From Lachnospira sp. (GTDB lineage Bacteria > Bacillota > Clostridia > Lachnospirales > Lachnospiraceae): 64,000 nt of DNA. A program made the translations under genes and the position numbers. The notes below the pieces were generated by a model. That model saw only the letters and a program-made list of their open reading frames with translations, did no database searches and was not told where the DNA came from. This document shows positions 25,287-35,190 of this stretch, piece by piece. Where the stretch lies: positions 62,001 to 126,000 of the forward strand of contig JAGATQ010000016.1 in the NCBI GenBank assembly GCA_017621205.1. The letters are read 5' to 3'. Each line of letters opens with the position of its first letter. Position 1 is the stretch's first letter.

Positions 25287-27362
25287 CTATTTCGATGCCT
25301 TTAAGCCAAAGCTGTAGGTTCCTTTTTGAACACCATCTATATATACTGTTATTGTTGCTGTACTGGATTTACTATTCTCCACATTCACCGTAAACGGAAA
25401 ATCATCATGGGTAACGCTTACATCATATATCGGAGAAGAACCTCCATTCAGGTATATCTTCATATTAGCGCTGTCTACACCCTCACCTAACAAATCAGGC
25501 ACTGTACCAGATCCACTATAGGTTGTATTCTTAACCGCTGGTCCAGAACTGATTGTCAAATCAATGACATCTCCGCTCTTTACCTTAGTTCCAGCCTCCG
25601 GTGACTGGTGAATAATTTCACCTTTATCATAGGTATCACTATTTGCCTTCGTCAATGAATACTTCAAATCATACTTTTCCAGCTCTTTTGCCGCCTGCTT
25701 TTCTGTCATACCAACAACATTCGGCACAGGCACCTCGGAAACTTCCTTACCCTGACTTACAGTAATCGTAACAGTAGCCCCCTCGGAAGCCTCTGCACCA
25801 GCTCCCGGATCCTGTCTGATAACCTTACCTTCATCTACAGTATCGCTATAATCATAAGCATATTTTACAACAAATCCATCCTGCTGTAATAATTTCTCCG
25901 CCGCATCACTCTTATAATTCACAACGTTAGGCACTTTGACAGAGGATTTGCCAGAGCTTACTAACAGTTTAATCTCCTCCTCTGTATTAACCGTCTCCCC
26001 CGCATTCGGCGTCATGGAAATAACCTTATTTTCTTCAACCGTTTCACTCGTCTCATATTCTACTTTTACATTCGTAAATCCGGCATTTCTCAATGTTTCT
26101 CTTGCTAAATCAATATCATCATTTAGTACGCTTGGAAGTTCTACCTCTTCTCCCTTCTCTCCCTCTGTGGTAGCATCTGAAGAAGCAACCGGCGTCTTCT
26201 CTGTGGTATCCGGTTTCTTTTTCTTTCCACCAAAGCCTCCAGCTGCCAGTGCAATTAGGAAAATTATCAGCAATACCACCACAACAGCAGCTACTACACC
26301 AAGAATCTTGGCAAGCTTTTCAAGCTTCGGGTCCATATCCTCCTCTTCTTCTCCCTCATCTGCCACATCCGGTTCATAATCCTCCTCATAGGAAGTCTGC
26401 TGATAATCGGCTGCTGCAGGTGCATTGTTCATTCCTGCCTTAATTGCCCCAAGCTCCTCATCATCCATCATACGGGTAGGAGAACCATCAATCAGGGTAA
26501 CCTCCTTGACAAAATTGCCCATCGGGTCAGATTCTACCCTCCGCAAGTCTGCAATCAGAGCATTCGCCGTCAGATATCTGCGTTCCGGCTTTTTCTGGGT
26601 ACATTTCGCAATCACCTTCTCAAAGCTCGGAAGAATATCCGGATAATACTCTCTCGGGGAAATCATCTCATTCTGTATGTGCATCAAAGCAACTGCAACA
26701 TTATTGTCTCCCTCAAAAGGCACCCTTCCCGTCACCATCTCGTACATCGTAATGCCAAGGGAATAAATATCACTTCGCTCATCACTAAAGCCCCCTCTTG
26801 CCTGCTCCGGTGAAATATAATGTACGGAACCAATAGCATTGGACGAAACTGTAGCACTCGTTGCCGCCTTAGCAATTCCAAAATCTGTCACCTTTAATAT
26901 ACCTGAAGAATTAACGATAATATTCTGTGGTTTAATATCCCTGTGAATAATATGATTATCGTGGGCAACTTCAATACCAGAAGCAATCTGCAATGAGAAA
27001 TTCACCGCCTCCGAAACAGATAGATGCCCCTTCTTCTCAATATATTCCTTCAGGGTAATCCCCTCTACCATCTCCATTACAATAAAATGTATTCCCTCAT
27101 CGTCTCCAACATCATATACATTGACAATATTCGGATGGGATAGCCCTGCCGCTGATTGTGCCTCCACACGGAACTTATTTACAAAGGTCTTATCATCACT
27201 ATATTCTTCCTTTAATACCTTAACCGCAACATAGCGGTTCAGTCGATGGTCCATTGCTTTATATACCACACTCATTCCACCTGCACCGACGGTATCCACT
27301 ATTTCATATCGTTCTGCAATCATCATTCCCGACTGTAACATTCTCTCCATCTCCTTACTCAT
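25287..27362 (-). CDS. pknB: PASTA-domain serine/threonine kinase
   Basis: A 691-residue membrane kinase. The kinase domain (about 17-275) has GAGGMSVVYKA, VAVKVL, the catalytic HRDIKPQN, DFGIAKA and SPEQARGG. A juxtamembrane linker rich in acidic residues leads to one TM (VVAAVVVVLLIIFLIALAAGG, about 360-380). Outside are three PASTA repeats (VELPSVLNDD, VKVPNVVNYK, VPVPNVVGMT) that bind muropeptides or lipid II, then an unusual ~80-residue C-terminal beta-rich module. It controls cell wall synthesis and division with the Stp phosphatase, whose gene overlaps its start by 8 bases. Confidence 0.95.
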   Translation of the reverse strand: MSKEMERMLQSGMMIAERYEIVDTVGAGGMSVVYKAMDHRLNRYVAVKVLKEEYSDDKTFVNKFRVEAQSAAGLSHPNIVNVYDVGDDEGIHFIVMEMVEGITLKEYIEKKGHLSVSEAVNFSLQIASGIEVAHDNHIIHRDIKPQNIIVNSSGILKVTDFGIAKAATSATVSSNAIGSVHYISPEQARGGFSDERSDIYSLGITMYEMVTGRVPFEGDNNVAVALMHIQNEMISPREYYPDILPSFEKVIAKCTQKKPERRYLTANALIADLRRVESDPMGNFVKEVTLIDGSPTRMMDDEELGAIKAGMNNAPAAADYQQTSYEEDYEPDVADEGEEEEDMDPKLEKLAKILGVVAAVVVVLLIIFLIALAAGGFGGKKKKPDTTEKTPVASSDATTEGEKGEEVELPSVLNDDIDLARETLRNAGFTNVKVEYETSETVEENKVISMTPNAGETVNTEEEIKLLVSSGKSSVKVPNVVNYKSDAAEKLLQQDGFVVKYAYDYSDTVDEGKVIRQDPGAGAEASEGATVTITVSQGKEVSEVPVPNVVGMTEKQAAKELEKYDLKYSLTKANSDTYDKGEIIHQSPEAGTKVKSGDVIDLTISSGPAVKNTTYSGSGTVPDLLGEGVDSANMKIYLNGGSSPIYDVSVTHDDFPFTVNVENSKSSTATITVYIDGVQKGTYSFGLKASK

Positions 27363-28080
27363 TCATAATCACAACAGCGGCAATATTATCATAGCCCCCA
27401 TAATAATTCGCCTTGTCAATCAGATACCGTACCATCTCATCAATATCCCTATCGGATGATATAATATCCTTTAGTTCCTCATCCTCTATCATATTGGATA
27501 AACCATCCGAACAAAGTAAAATGCGGTCACCGGCTTCTACCTCAATCTCAAAGAAATCTGGTAGAATGTCCTCCTCTACACCAACTGCTCTTGTAATAAT
27601 ATTTTTTCTCGGATGGCGTCTGGCCTCACTCGGGGATAATTCCCCGCTTCTCACCAGCTCTTCCACCAAGGAATGGTCAAATGTCACCTGCCTGATACTG
27701 TCTTTATGTATATGGTAGAGACGGCTGTCACCTACATTCACCACATACCCCTTGCCATTCACAATTGTAATTGCAACAAAGGTCGTCCCCATTCCATAAT
27801 AGGACTCCTCTGATTTTGCCTCCTGATATACCTCTTCATTTACCCAATTCAGCAATGTCCGCATCATAGTGACCGGATTCGTAAGCTTCGTCTGGTCAGC
27901 CAACTGTACAAACCGTTCCACTGCCATGTGAGAAGCATGGTCTCCGGCCTTATGACCGCCCATACCATCCGCCACCACATATAAATTTGGAAATGCCCCA
28001 ACAGGTTCATCAGAACAGAACAGGTAATCCTGATTGGTATTACGCTTCCGCCCTACATCTGTATTACCACACGATTTCAT
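27355..28080 (-). CDS. stp: PP2C-type serine/threonine phosphatase
   Basis: A 241-residue PPM phosphatase that reverses PknB phosphorylation. The metal-binding blocks are present: RKRNTNQDYLF, VVADGMGGHKAGDHAS, VGDSRLYHI, LLCSDGLSNMI and GGYDNIAAVV. Length is typical for bacterial PrpC/Stp. It overlaps rlmN by 4 bases and pknB by 8, so the kinase and phosphatase are translationally coupled. The cytoplasmic location follows from the lack of any signal or membrane helix. Confidence 0.95.
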   Translation of the reverse strand: MKSCGNTDVGRKRNTNQDYLFCSDEPVGAFPNLYVVADGMGGHKAGDHASHMAVERFVQLADQTKLTNPVTMMRTLLNWVNEEVYQEAKSEESYYGMGTTFVAITIVNGKGYVVNVGDSRLYHIHKDSIRQVTFDHSLVEELVRSGELSPSEARRHPRKNIITRAVGVEEDILPDFFEIEVEAGDRILLCSDGLSNMIEDEELKDIISSDRDIDEMVRYLIDKANYYGGYDNIAAVVIMNE

Positions 28081-29114
28081 TGGGTTCCTCCTTGCTTAAA
28101 ATCTCTGCGGAGCTGTCCGCAGGCAGCCGCAATGTCGCGACCCATTTCCCTTCTAATAGTAACATTAATCTGATATTTTTCAAGCATATTTTTAAATTTT
28201 TCAATACTCTCCCTCTCTGATTGCACATAATCCCGCTCAGAAATAGGATTTACCGGAATTAAATTTACATGGCAGAGCAACCCTTTTAACAGCCCTGCAA
28301 GCAGCCTTGCATGTTCCTCACTATCATTTTCCCCTTTTACCAGACTGTACTCAAAGGTAACTCTTCGTCCTGTCTCCTCCACAAAATAATGACAAGCCTT
28401 TAATATCTCTTCTATACTATATTGATAGGCAATTGGCATCAGCCGCTTTCTCATCTCATCCGTCGGTGCGTGAAGAGACACTGCCAAAGTGACGGAAAGT
28501 CCCTCCTTGGCAAAGTCATATATCCGGGGAACAATTCCACAGGTAGATACCGTTATATTACGCTGACTGATATGAAGTCCCTGCTCCGATGTAATAATGT
28601 GAAGGAACGCCATCAGGCTTTCATAATTGTCAAACGGTTCCCCCGTCCCCATTACCACCACATTGGATACCCGCTCCCCGCTTAAATGCTGAATCAGATA
28701 TACCTGCATCAGCATCTCAGATGCAGAAAGATTTCGTAACAGTCCATCTAAGGTAGAAGCACAAAAGGCACATCCCATACGACAACCAACCTGGGAAGAA
28801 ATACAAACAGAGTTACCATGCTTATATTTCATCAGGACACTTTCTATTATATTCCCATCAAAAAGCTCAAACAGATATTTCGTCGTCCCATCAAGCTTAG
28901 ATACATACCTCTTTACCTCTTTTATCACCGGAAGAGGATACTGCTCAGAAAGCTGTTGGCGAAATGCCGCCGAAAGGTTGGACATCTCATGATAATCAAA
29001 TATTAATTTTTCATGTAACCAGCTATAAAGCTGTTTTGCACGAAACTTCTTTTCTCCCATCTCCTCCACTGCTTCCATTAGCTTGTGAAGAGGCATGGAC
29101 ATCAAATCCGACAT
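28077..29114 (-). CDS. rlmN: Dual-specificity 23S rRNA/tRNA adenine-C2 methyltransferase
   Basis: A 345-residue radical SAM enzyme that makes 2-methyladenosine at A2503 of 23S rRNA and A37 of some tRNAs. The cluster motif CRMGCAFC supplies Cys111, Cys115 and Cys118; VVMGTGEPFDNYE, STCGIVPRI, LAVSLHAPTDEMR and the C-terminal AACGQLR carrying the methyl-carrier cysteine are present. AAGGAG precedes ATG 29114. It follows rsmB by 2 bases. Confidence 0.95.
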   Translation of the reverse strand: MSDLMSMPLHKLMEAVEEMGEKKFRAKQLYSWLHEKLIFDYHEMSNLSAAFRQQLSEQYPLPVIKEVKRYVSKLDGTTKYLFELFDGNIIESVLMKYKHGNSVCISSQVGCRMGCAFCASTLDGLLRNLSASEMLMQVYLIQHLSGERVSNVVVMGTGEPFDNYESLMAFLHIITSEQGLHISQRNITVSTCGIVPRIYDFAKEGLSVTLAVSLHAPTDEMRKRLMPIAYQYSIEEILKACHYFVEETGRRVTFEYSLVKGENDSEEHARLLAGLLKGLLCHVNLIPVNPISERDYVQSERESIEKFKNMLEKYQINVTIRREMGRDIAAACGQLRRDFKQGGTQ

Positions 29115-29116
29115 AG

Positions 29117-30490
29117 TTAACTCCTTTTTAAAAGAACCGCTACATAAAACCCATCTAACGGCATGACACCGGGCAAAAGCTGATATTGCTTTACAAGCTC
29201 ATATTCCTTATGCTCCTCTAAAAACCAGGAAACATTGCTGGAATTCTCCCTCTGATTGACCGTACAGGTGCTATATAGTAAGATGCCATCCTTTTTAAGA
29301 TAACGGCAGGCTACATTAAGCATATCCCTCTGAAGCATTATCAAATCTTCTATTCCCTGTGGTGTCATATTGTAGGCAATTTCCTTCTTTCGTCCAAGCA
29401 CCCCAAATCCAGAGCAGGGAGCATCTAAAAGCACTGCATCCATGGCATGGGCAAGCTCCTTCGTAAACACACAGGCATCCTGTTCTTCGACTATCACATT
29501 GGACAGCTTAAGACGTGACACATTTTCCCGAATTCGTTCTGTCTTGGAAAGAGAAACATCACGGGAGCATACCCTGTAATCAGAAGAAAGGTCTGCAATG
29601 TGACAGCTCTTTCCTCCGGGGGCAGCACACATATCAAGCACCTGAAAGACGCCCTCTTTCTTCTGGCTGGTTCTCATCTGTTCAAGCAAAAGCCCCGGCA
29701 GCATGGAACTCACATCCTGCATTGTAAAATAGCCATTCTGAAAGCTTTCATAACGGGACAAATAGTCCACCTGCTCCATATAAACAGCGCTATGTCTAAG
29801 TTCCTTTATCAATTTCTCTCCCAAAAGCTGTTCCATAGCAGAATTGGTTTCGATTGGAGAAAGGAGTAATCCCTCCTCCTTCATACATTGCCCTGCCTGC
29901 TCCACAGACAATACACTCTGCTGAAAACGCACTGTAAGGGGAACGGACGCAACAGATGCCTTCGCCATACACTTGGCTGTCTCATAACCATACTGTTCCA
30001 TAAAAAGCTTAACAAGCCATTCCGGAAGGGAATACATGACAGACAGGTAAGACACCGGATTCTCCTGCTCGTCTGGATAAACAATCGAATCCTGCTCTCT
30101 TGCCAGCGTTCTAAGAACACCGTTCACAAAACCAGACAACCGCAAAAAGCCATGCTTCTTAACAAGCTTTACCGCTTCATTACAGGCAGCAGACACCGGA
30201 ACGCCAGAGAGAAATACTATCTGATAGGCGGAAAGCCGCAGTACGCAGCGAATATATGGTTTGCATTTATTCATCGGTGTATTGGAAAACTGGTTCAAAA
30301 TATAGTCCAAACGTAGCTGGTATTCTATTACCCCACCAACTAAGCGGCTTAGAAAGGCTCTCTCCTGCTTCGGCAAATACTGGTATTTTAACAGCATCTC
30401 CTGCAGTGCTTCCTTACCCTTTTGTTCTCCCCGTTCAGCCAGAAGCAGCACTTGTGCCGCCAGCTCACGGATATTGATTGTTTCTGTCAT
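29117..30490 (-). CDS. rsmB: 16S rRNA m5C967 methyltransferase
   Basis: A 457-residue enzyme with an N-terminal NusB-like domain (about 5-135), then a SAM-dependent m5C methyltransferase domain: LDMCAAPGGKSCHIA binds SAM, DAPCSGFGVLGRKKEI carries the release cysteine and YSTCTVNQREN the catalytic cysteine. Length matches Firmicute RsmB. It starts 3 bases after fmt, with GGGAG from the fmt end serving as binding site. Confidence 0.94.
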   Translation of the reverse strand: MTETINIRELAAQVLLLAERGEQKGKEALQEMLLKYQYLPKQERAFLSRLVGGVIEYQLRLDYILNQFSNTPMNKCKPYIRCVLRLSAYQIVFLSGVPVSAACNEAVKLVKKHGFLRLSGFVNGVLRTLAREQDSIVYPDEQENPVSYLSVMYSLPEWLVKLFMEQYGYETAKCMAKASVASVPLTVRFQQSVLSVEQAGQCMKEEGLLLSPIETNSAMEQLLGEKLIKELRHSAVYMEQVDYLSRYESFQNGYFTMQDVSSMLPGLLLEQMRTSQKKEGVFQVLDMCAAPGGKSCHIADLSSDYRVCSRDVSLSKTERIRENVSRLKLSNVIVEEQDACVFTKELAHAMDAVLLDAPCSGFGVLGRKKEIAYNMTPQGIEDLIMLQRDMLNVACRYLKKDGILLYSTCTVNQRENSSNVSWFLEEHKEYELVKQYQLLPGVMPLDGFYVAVLLKRS

Positions 30491-30493
30491 CAG

Positions 30494-31453
30494 TTATCGC
30501 TCCCTGCTTAACACGCAACCTGCCTGCAATGCATAGCCTCGCAAAAAGGCATCCGTCTCCATACGTTTCTTCCCCTCCAGCTGAAGCTCAAGCACATTGA
30601 TATAGTCCTCGCCTGCCCTTACAATAAAAGAATTTTTATCCACATAGACAATTTCTCCTGCATGCTCTCCTATCAAGCTGCCCTGTGGAAGCTCTGCCTC
30701 CTTAAGAACCTTGGTACTCCAAAGCTTTAAAGTCTTTCCATTCAGATAGGTAAATGCACTTGGCCATGGAGAAAGCCCTCGAATCAAGCGTTCAATCTCC
30801 ACTGCCGGCTTTGTCCAATCAATATTGCCAAGCGCCTTCGACAGCATAGAGGCATAACTGCTCTTACTATCATCCTGCGGCGTTCTCGTAGCCGTACCTG
30901 CCTCAAGCTTAGCAAGGGTTTCCACCAAAAGTCCCGCTCCTGCCTCAGCAAGTTTATCATGAAGGCTGCCACCTGTTTCCTCTGGTAAAAGCGGCACCAC
31001 TACCTTGTCAATCATATCTCCGGTATCCAAGCCCTTTGCCATATACATCGTGGTAACACCACTTTCCGATTCCCCATTGATAACAGCCCACTGAATCGGG
31101 GCAGCACCACGGTACTTGGGAAGTAAGGAAGCATGAACATTAATACAGCCATATTCCGGCAGCTTTAAAATATCCTCTGGAAGAATCTGTCCGTATGCAA
31201 CAACTACAATGACATCCGGTGCTGCCTCCTTAAGCTGCTCCAAAACAGCATCCTCACGAACCTTAACCGGTTGTAGTACAGGAATATTCTCCCGCACTGC
31301 CACTTCCTTTACCGGAGTAAACTGCATGGTCTTTCCCCTGCCTTTTTTCTTGTCCGGCTGGGTTACCACCATCACAACCTCATGTCCTGCCTTAATAACT
31401 GCCTCCAAGGTATTCACTGCAAAATCCGGTGTGCCCATAAATACTACCCGCAT
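30494..31453 (-). CDS. fmt: Methionyl-tRNA formyltransferase
   Basis: A 319-residue enzyme that formylates initiator Met-tRNA. MRVVFMGTPDFAVNTLEAV, QPDKKKGRG, NVHASLLPKYRGAAPIQWAVINGE (catalytic His in the HxSLLP motif) and TGDM are diagnostic, and the C-terminal tRNA-binding domain is complete. The start at ATG 31453 leaves AAGGAG about 10 bases upstream; ATG 31462 would be one base from it. It pairs functionally with def just upstream in the operon. Confidence 0.95.
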   Translation of the reverse strand: MRVVFMGTPDFAVNTLEAVIKAGHEVVMVVTQPDKKKGRGKTMQFTPVKEVAVRENIPVLQPVKVREDAVLEQLKEAAPDVIVVVAYGQILPEDILKLPEYGCINVHASLLPKYRGAAPIQWAVINGESESGVTTMYMAKGLDTGDMIDKVVVPLLPEETGGSLHDKLAEAGAGLLVETLAKLEAGTATRTPQDDSKSSYASMLSKALGNIDWTKPAVEIERLIRGLSPWPSAFTYLNGKTLKLWSTKVLKEAELPQGSLIGEHAGEIVYVDKNSFIVRAGEDYINVLELQLEGKKRMETDAFLRGYALQAGCVLSRER

Positions 31454-31484
31454 TCTTTCCATACTCCTTTCATGGTTCTATATT

Positions 31485-31955
31485 TTAATCCTCGTAATCG
31501 TCCACATTCATCACGGGACCCTCCGCTATATCCTTATATAAAATACCATCCAGATGGTCGTACTCGTGGCAGATTGCCCTTGCTAACAGCTCTTCCCCCT
31601 CAATTGTAAATTTCTCCATCTTACGGTTATACGCCTCACAGATTACATGGTTGGGGCGTTTTACCTTAGCAATCTTATTAGGCAGGCTTAGACAGCCCTC
31701 CCCGCCAATCTGCTCTCCAGACTTCTCTATAATCACTGGATTAATGAATTCTATTGGTCCATCACCAACATCCACAACAAAAATACGCTTTAACACACCA
31801 ACCTGCGGCCCTGCCAGCCCCACACCATTTTCCATGTGCATCGTTTCCACCATATCATCTATCAGTTCCTCAATTCTTGGTGTAATCTCCTTTACTTCCT
31901 TACTAACCTTTCTTAAAATCGGATCACCATCATAGCGCAAATTACGAATTGCCAT
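31485..31955 (-). CDS. def: Peptide deformylase
   Basis: A 156-residue metalloenzyme removing formyl from nascent proteins. All three motifs are seen: GVGLAGPQVG (44-53; usual form GxGLAAPQ), EGCLSLP (86-92, Cys88 metal ligand) and HEYDH (130-134, His130 and His134 ligands with the catalytic Glu). Length is that of short bacterial type I/II enzymes. AGGAGG lies upstream of ATG 31955, and 12 bases separate it from priA. Confidence 0.95.
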   Translation of the reverse strand: MAIRNLRYDGDPILRKVSKEVKEITPRIEELIDDMVETMHMENGVGLAGPQVGVLKRIFVVDVGDGPIEFINPVIIEKSGEQIGGEGCLSLPNKIAKVKRPNHVICEAYNRKMEKFTIEGEELLARAICHEYDHLDGILYKDIAEGPVMNVDDYED

Positions 31956-31967
31956 TACTCATACCTC

Positions 31968-34211
31968 CTAATACATTGTCATAGGGTCAAAATCAAAATA
32001 TACCCTTGTATCTTTTACAATCTCCTGTTCCATACAATATTGCTCCACCCGGTTTTTTACCTTAACTAAATCCTCATAATACACACCCTTAACATAAAGC
32101 AGCTTACGGTAAATATCCTGTACCTTATATACTGCCGCCTCGCTCGGTCCGATAAGCTTAAGGCAGTGTTCCTTATCTTTGGGCGTACAAAACGGTCTGA
32201 TAAAGGCAGCAAGCAGTCTGGCGTGTGTTTCCACCTTATCCTGCTTTTCTGATGCCATAAAAATCGCCAGCATATGCGATTTCGGAGGATAGGACAACAG
32301 ACTGCGGTATGCCATCTCCTCTTTATAAAACGCCTCATAATCCTGTGCTGCCGCTGTCACAATACTATACTGCTCCGGCTGATAGGTCTGTATCACCATT
32401 TGTCCAGCCTTTTCTCCTCTTCCTGCCCTTCCTGCTGCCTGTGTCAGTAAATCGAAGGTCCGCTCCGAGGAACGAAAATCCTGCTCAAACAGCGACATAT
32501 CCGCTGCCAATGCTCCAACAAGTGTCACATTGGGAAAATCATGCCCCTTTACAATCATCTGTGTCCCAATCAGAATATCTGCCTCCTGGTTGGCAAAGGC
32601 GGTAAGCAGCTTTTCGTGCCCTTCCTTTCCCTTGGTCGTATCCGCATCCATTCGCAGGATACGTGCCGCAGGAAACTCCTTCTTAAGCTGTTCCTCTACC
32701 TTCTGTGTTCCTGTTCCAAAGGAACGGATATAAGAAGAGCCGCACTCTGGGCAGGTAACAGGCATCACCTGTTCATAACCACAATAATGACATACGAGAC
32801 GACTTTTACCATGTAGCTTTAACGAAACATCACAGTGAGAACATTTTACTACATATCCGCACTTTCTACAAGAAACAAAGCTTGCATAGCCTCTACGGTT
32901 AATAAACAAAATACTTTGTTCCCCCTTGGCAAGCCTGTCATGAAGCAGGGAATGCAGCTTGCGGCTAAACATGCTAAAGTTCTTTGCCTCAAGCTCTTTG
33001 CGCATATCTATAATACTGACCTCCGGCAATATTGCTCCAGCCGCCCTATTTTTCATTGTCAAAAGCTGATACTGTCCCTTCCCGGCTCTGTAAAAGCTCT
33101 CTACAGAAGGAGTGGCCGAACCAAGCACAACACTGGCACCCGCAAGCCTCGCCCGCTCTATCGCGGTCTCTCTGGCATGGTACTTAGGCGGTGATTCGCT
33201 CTTATAGCTTGTTTCATGCTCCTCATCTATAATAATCAACCCCAGATGGGCAAAGGGTACAAATAGAGCAGAGCGGGGACCAATTACCACTTTCACCTCG
33301 CCCTTCCTCGCACGCTCAAACTGGTCATAGCGTTCCCCTTTAGAAAGCCTTGAGTGAATCACGGTTACCTGTTCACCGAACCGGCTGGAAAATCGCTGCA
33401 CAGTCTGATAGGTCAAGGCTATTTCGGGAATCAGCACGATAGCTTCCCTGCCTGATAAAAGCACCTGCTCTATCATCTGCAGATAAACCTCTGTTTTCCC
33501 ACTACCCGTTACACCATAAAGCAGGTAGGTATTTCTTATTCCTGCATCATAATCCTTCCAAAATGACTGACATACCGCTTGCTGTTCCTCGTTGAGTCTG
33601 TGCGCAGGCAATGCTGCTGCCTCACCAGTCGGCGGATTGCGGTATGTACGTACAGCACGCTCCGTTATAATTCCATCCCGAAGCATCGCCTTAATGGTAG
33701 AATCCGCAATGTGCAGTGAATGCTTTACCAACGCTTTGGAAATCACCTTATCCTTCCGCATTGCTTCTAACAGACGCAGCTTACCTACATAATGCTTCTT
33801 CTCATATTCTAAACAAAGCGCCTGCCCCTTTCTATCATCTATCTCTAAGTGAAGATACCGAACTTCCTTACCACTGCTTTTCGCCTTTACCGGAAGTACC
33901 GTCATCAATGCCTGTATCAGTGTAGAACCATACTGTTCCTTCATCCAGTATGCCAGCTTAATAAGCTGCTCCTCCACTAAATCTGCCTCCATCAAAACTC
34001 TTAGAATCGGTTTTATCTTATCCTCATGATACTGTGCCTGATTTTTTATCCGCATCACATAGCCATGATGCTCCTTGTTTCCCCTGCCAAAGGGAATCAC
34101 CACACGGCAGCCCACATGTACCTCAGAAAGAAGCTCCTTTGGTATAGCATAAGTAAATATATGATCTAATGCCTGCGTAGATATATCTACAATAATCTCT
34201 GCATACTTCAT
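31968..34211 (-). CDS. priA: Primosomal replication restart helicase
   Basis: A 747-residue superfamily 2 helicase that reloads the replisome at stalled forks. The 3' DNA-binding N domain is followed by Walker A LLYGVTGSGKTEVY, DEEH box IIIDEEHE, SATPS, and the zinc-binding insert CRKCGYVVKCSHCDVSLK with CHYCG and CPECG, giving eight cysteines for two zincs. C-terminal helicase motifs GTGTQKVEEQL and TQAAGRAGRG are intact. AGGAGG precedes ATG 34211. Confidence 0.95.
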   Translation of the reverse strand: MKYAEIIVDISTQALDHIFTYAIPKELLSEVHVGCRVVIPFGRGNKEHHGYVMRIKNQAQYHEDKIKPILRVLMEADLVEEQLIKLAYWMKEQYGSTLIQALMTVLPVKAKSSGKEVRYLHLEIDDRKGQALCLEYEKKHYVGKLRLLEAMRKDKVISKALVKHSLHIADSTIKAMLRDGIITERAVRTYRNPPTGEAAALPAHRLNEEQQAVCQSFWKDYDAGIRNTYLLYGVTGSGKTEVYLQMIEQVLLSGREAIVLIPEIALTYQTVQRFSSRFGEQVTVIHSRLSKGERYDQFERARKGEVKVVIGPRSALFVPFAHLGLIIIDEEHETSYKSESPPKYHARETAIERARLAGASVVLGSATPSVESFYRAGKGQYQLLTMKNRAAGAILPEVSIIDMRKELEAKNFSMFSRKLHSLLHDRLAKGEQSILFINRRGYASFVSCRKCGYVVKCSHCDVSLKLHGKSRLVCHYCGYEQVMPVTCPECGSSYIRSFGTGTQKVEEQLKKEFPAARILRMDADTTKGKEGHEKLLTAFANQEADILIGTQMIVKGHDFPNVTLVGALAADMSLFEQDFRSSERTFDLLTQAAGRAGRGEKAGQMVIQTYQPEQYSIVTAAAQDYEAFYKEEMAYRSLLSYPPKSHMLAIFMASEKQDKVETHARLLAAFIRPFCTPKDKEHCLKLIGPSEAAVYKVQDIYRKLLYVKGVYYEDLVKVKNRVEQYCMEQEIVKDTRVYFDFDPMTMY

Positions 34212-34242
34212 GCCACTCCTCCTCTTATGTCAGGCAATCACG

Positions 34243-34278
34243 AAGAAAGGCTTTTGTAATAAAGCATTACAAAAGCCT
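34243..34278 (-). terminator. Perfect 13-bp hairpin between rpoZ and priA
   Basis: On the minus strand AGGCTTTTGTAAT and ATTACAAAAGCCT pair perfectly around a 5-base loop (34278-34266 and 34260-34248), followed by TTCTT. It lies inside the housekeeping operon, 21 bases after the rpoZ stop codon. It may be a partial terminator or a processing site that lowers downstream expression. Confidence 0.6.
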
Positions 34279-34299
34279 GTCCACTGCAAAGAATATAGA

Positions 34300-34539
34300 T
34301 TATTCGTCCTCATCCCCCACAATTTTAACCTTACCATGATACAATTCATCAATCGCAGAAGAAAGCGGTTTCTTTCCCTCCTCTTCCTCGACTAACACAT
34401 CCTCGCCATCAATAATCTGCCTTGCTCTTTTTGAGGTTGCGATAACAATCGAATAGCGGCTCTGTACCACCGGCTGCTCTCCCGGCTCCACATCATGGTT
34501 TACCACGTTCATTAAATCAGTATAAGATGGGTGTATCAT
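34300..34539 (-). CDS. rpoZ: RNA polymerase omega subunit
   Basis: A 79-residue protein: MIHPSYTDLMNVV, SRYSIVIATSKRARQI and the C-terminal KPLSSAIDELYHGKVKI are clear omega motifs, helping to assemble the beta' subunit of RNA polymerase. I start at ATG 34539, 7 bases after AAAGGAG; the frame extends to 34557 but that start overlaps the gmk end and lacks a site. It follows gmk by 4 bases. The coaBC gene that often follows in Clostridia is absent. Confidence 0.93.
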   Translation of the reverse strand: MIHPSYTDLMNVVNHDVEPGEQPVVQSRYSIVIATSKRARQIIDGEDVLVEEEEGKKPLSSAIDELYHGKVKIVGDEDE

Positions 34540-34543
34540 TGTT

Positions 34544-35170
34544 CTACTCCTTTCCAATCTCCTTAAGTTCTTGTTTTATCTGTTCAATAAAGTCAACTTT
34601 ATGACAGGATTTACTCGTCTCTGCATCAATAATATCGTGAATATGCTTTACACATGTCTCTAAATCATCATTGACAACAATATAATCATAAGTACTCATA
34701 CTATTGCTTTCCACAATCGCCTGCTTCATGCGTTTCTCAACCGCTTTGGTATCCTCACTGCCCCTTCCCTCTAAACGAGCCTTCAGTTCTCCTGCACTCG
34801 GTGCAGTAATAAACAATAGCACTGCCTCAGGATACTGCCGCTTGATATTCATAGCACCCTGTACCTCAATCTCTAAGATGACATGGTTGCCCTTTGCCAT
34901 CTCCTCCTCGACAAATGCCCTCGGTGTCCCGTAATAATTCTCCACATATTGTGCATACTCGATAAAGCCATTGTAATCAATTAACCGCTTAAATTCTTCC
35001 CGTGTCTTGAAATGATAATCCTTTCCGTCAACCTCGCCCTCTCTTGGACTTCTGGTAGTACAGGAAATAGAAAGACTATATCCATACTGGGAAACAAGCT
35101 GCTTAACAATCGTTCCTTTACCAGCACCGGAAAAGCCTGAAATTACAATTAATAATCCTTGTTTTGCCAT
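34544..35170 (-). CDS. gmk: Guanylate kinase
   Basis: A 208-residue kinase phosphorylating GMP to GDP. P-loop ISGFSGAGKGT near residue 10, GMP-binding SCTTRSPREGEVDGKDYHF, FIEYAQYVENYYGTP, ILEIEVQGA and the lid RLEGRGSEDTKAVEKRM are all present. Three ATGs cluster at the start (35179, 35176, 35170); AAAGG is adjacent to the first and about 9 bases from 35170, which I prefer. It follows the yicC gene directly, without the small remA gene usually found between them. Confidence 0.94.
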   Translation of the reverse strand: MAKQGLLIVISGFSGAGKGTIVKQLVSQYGYSLSISCTTRSPREGEVDGKDYHFKTREEFKRLIDYNGFIEYAQYVENYYGTPRAFVEEEMAKGNHVILEIEVQGAMNIKRQYPEAVLLFITAPSAGELKARLEGRGSEDTKAVEKRMKQAIVESNSMSTYDYIVVNDDLETCVKHIHDIIDAETSKSCHKVDFIEQIKQELKEIGKE

Positions 35171-35190
35171 CCTCATCATCCTTTGGTCGT

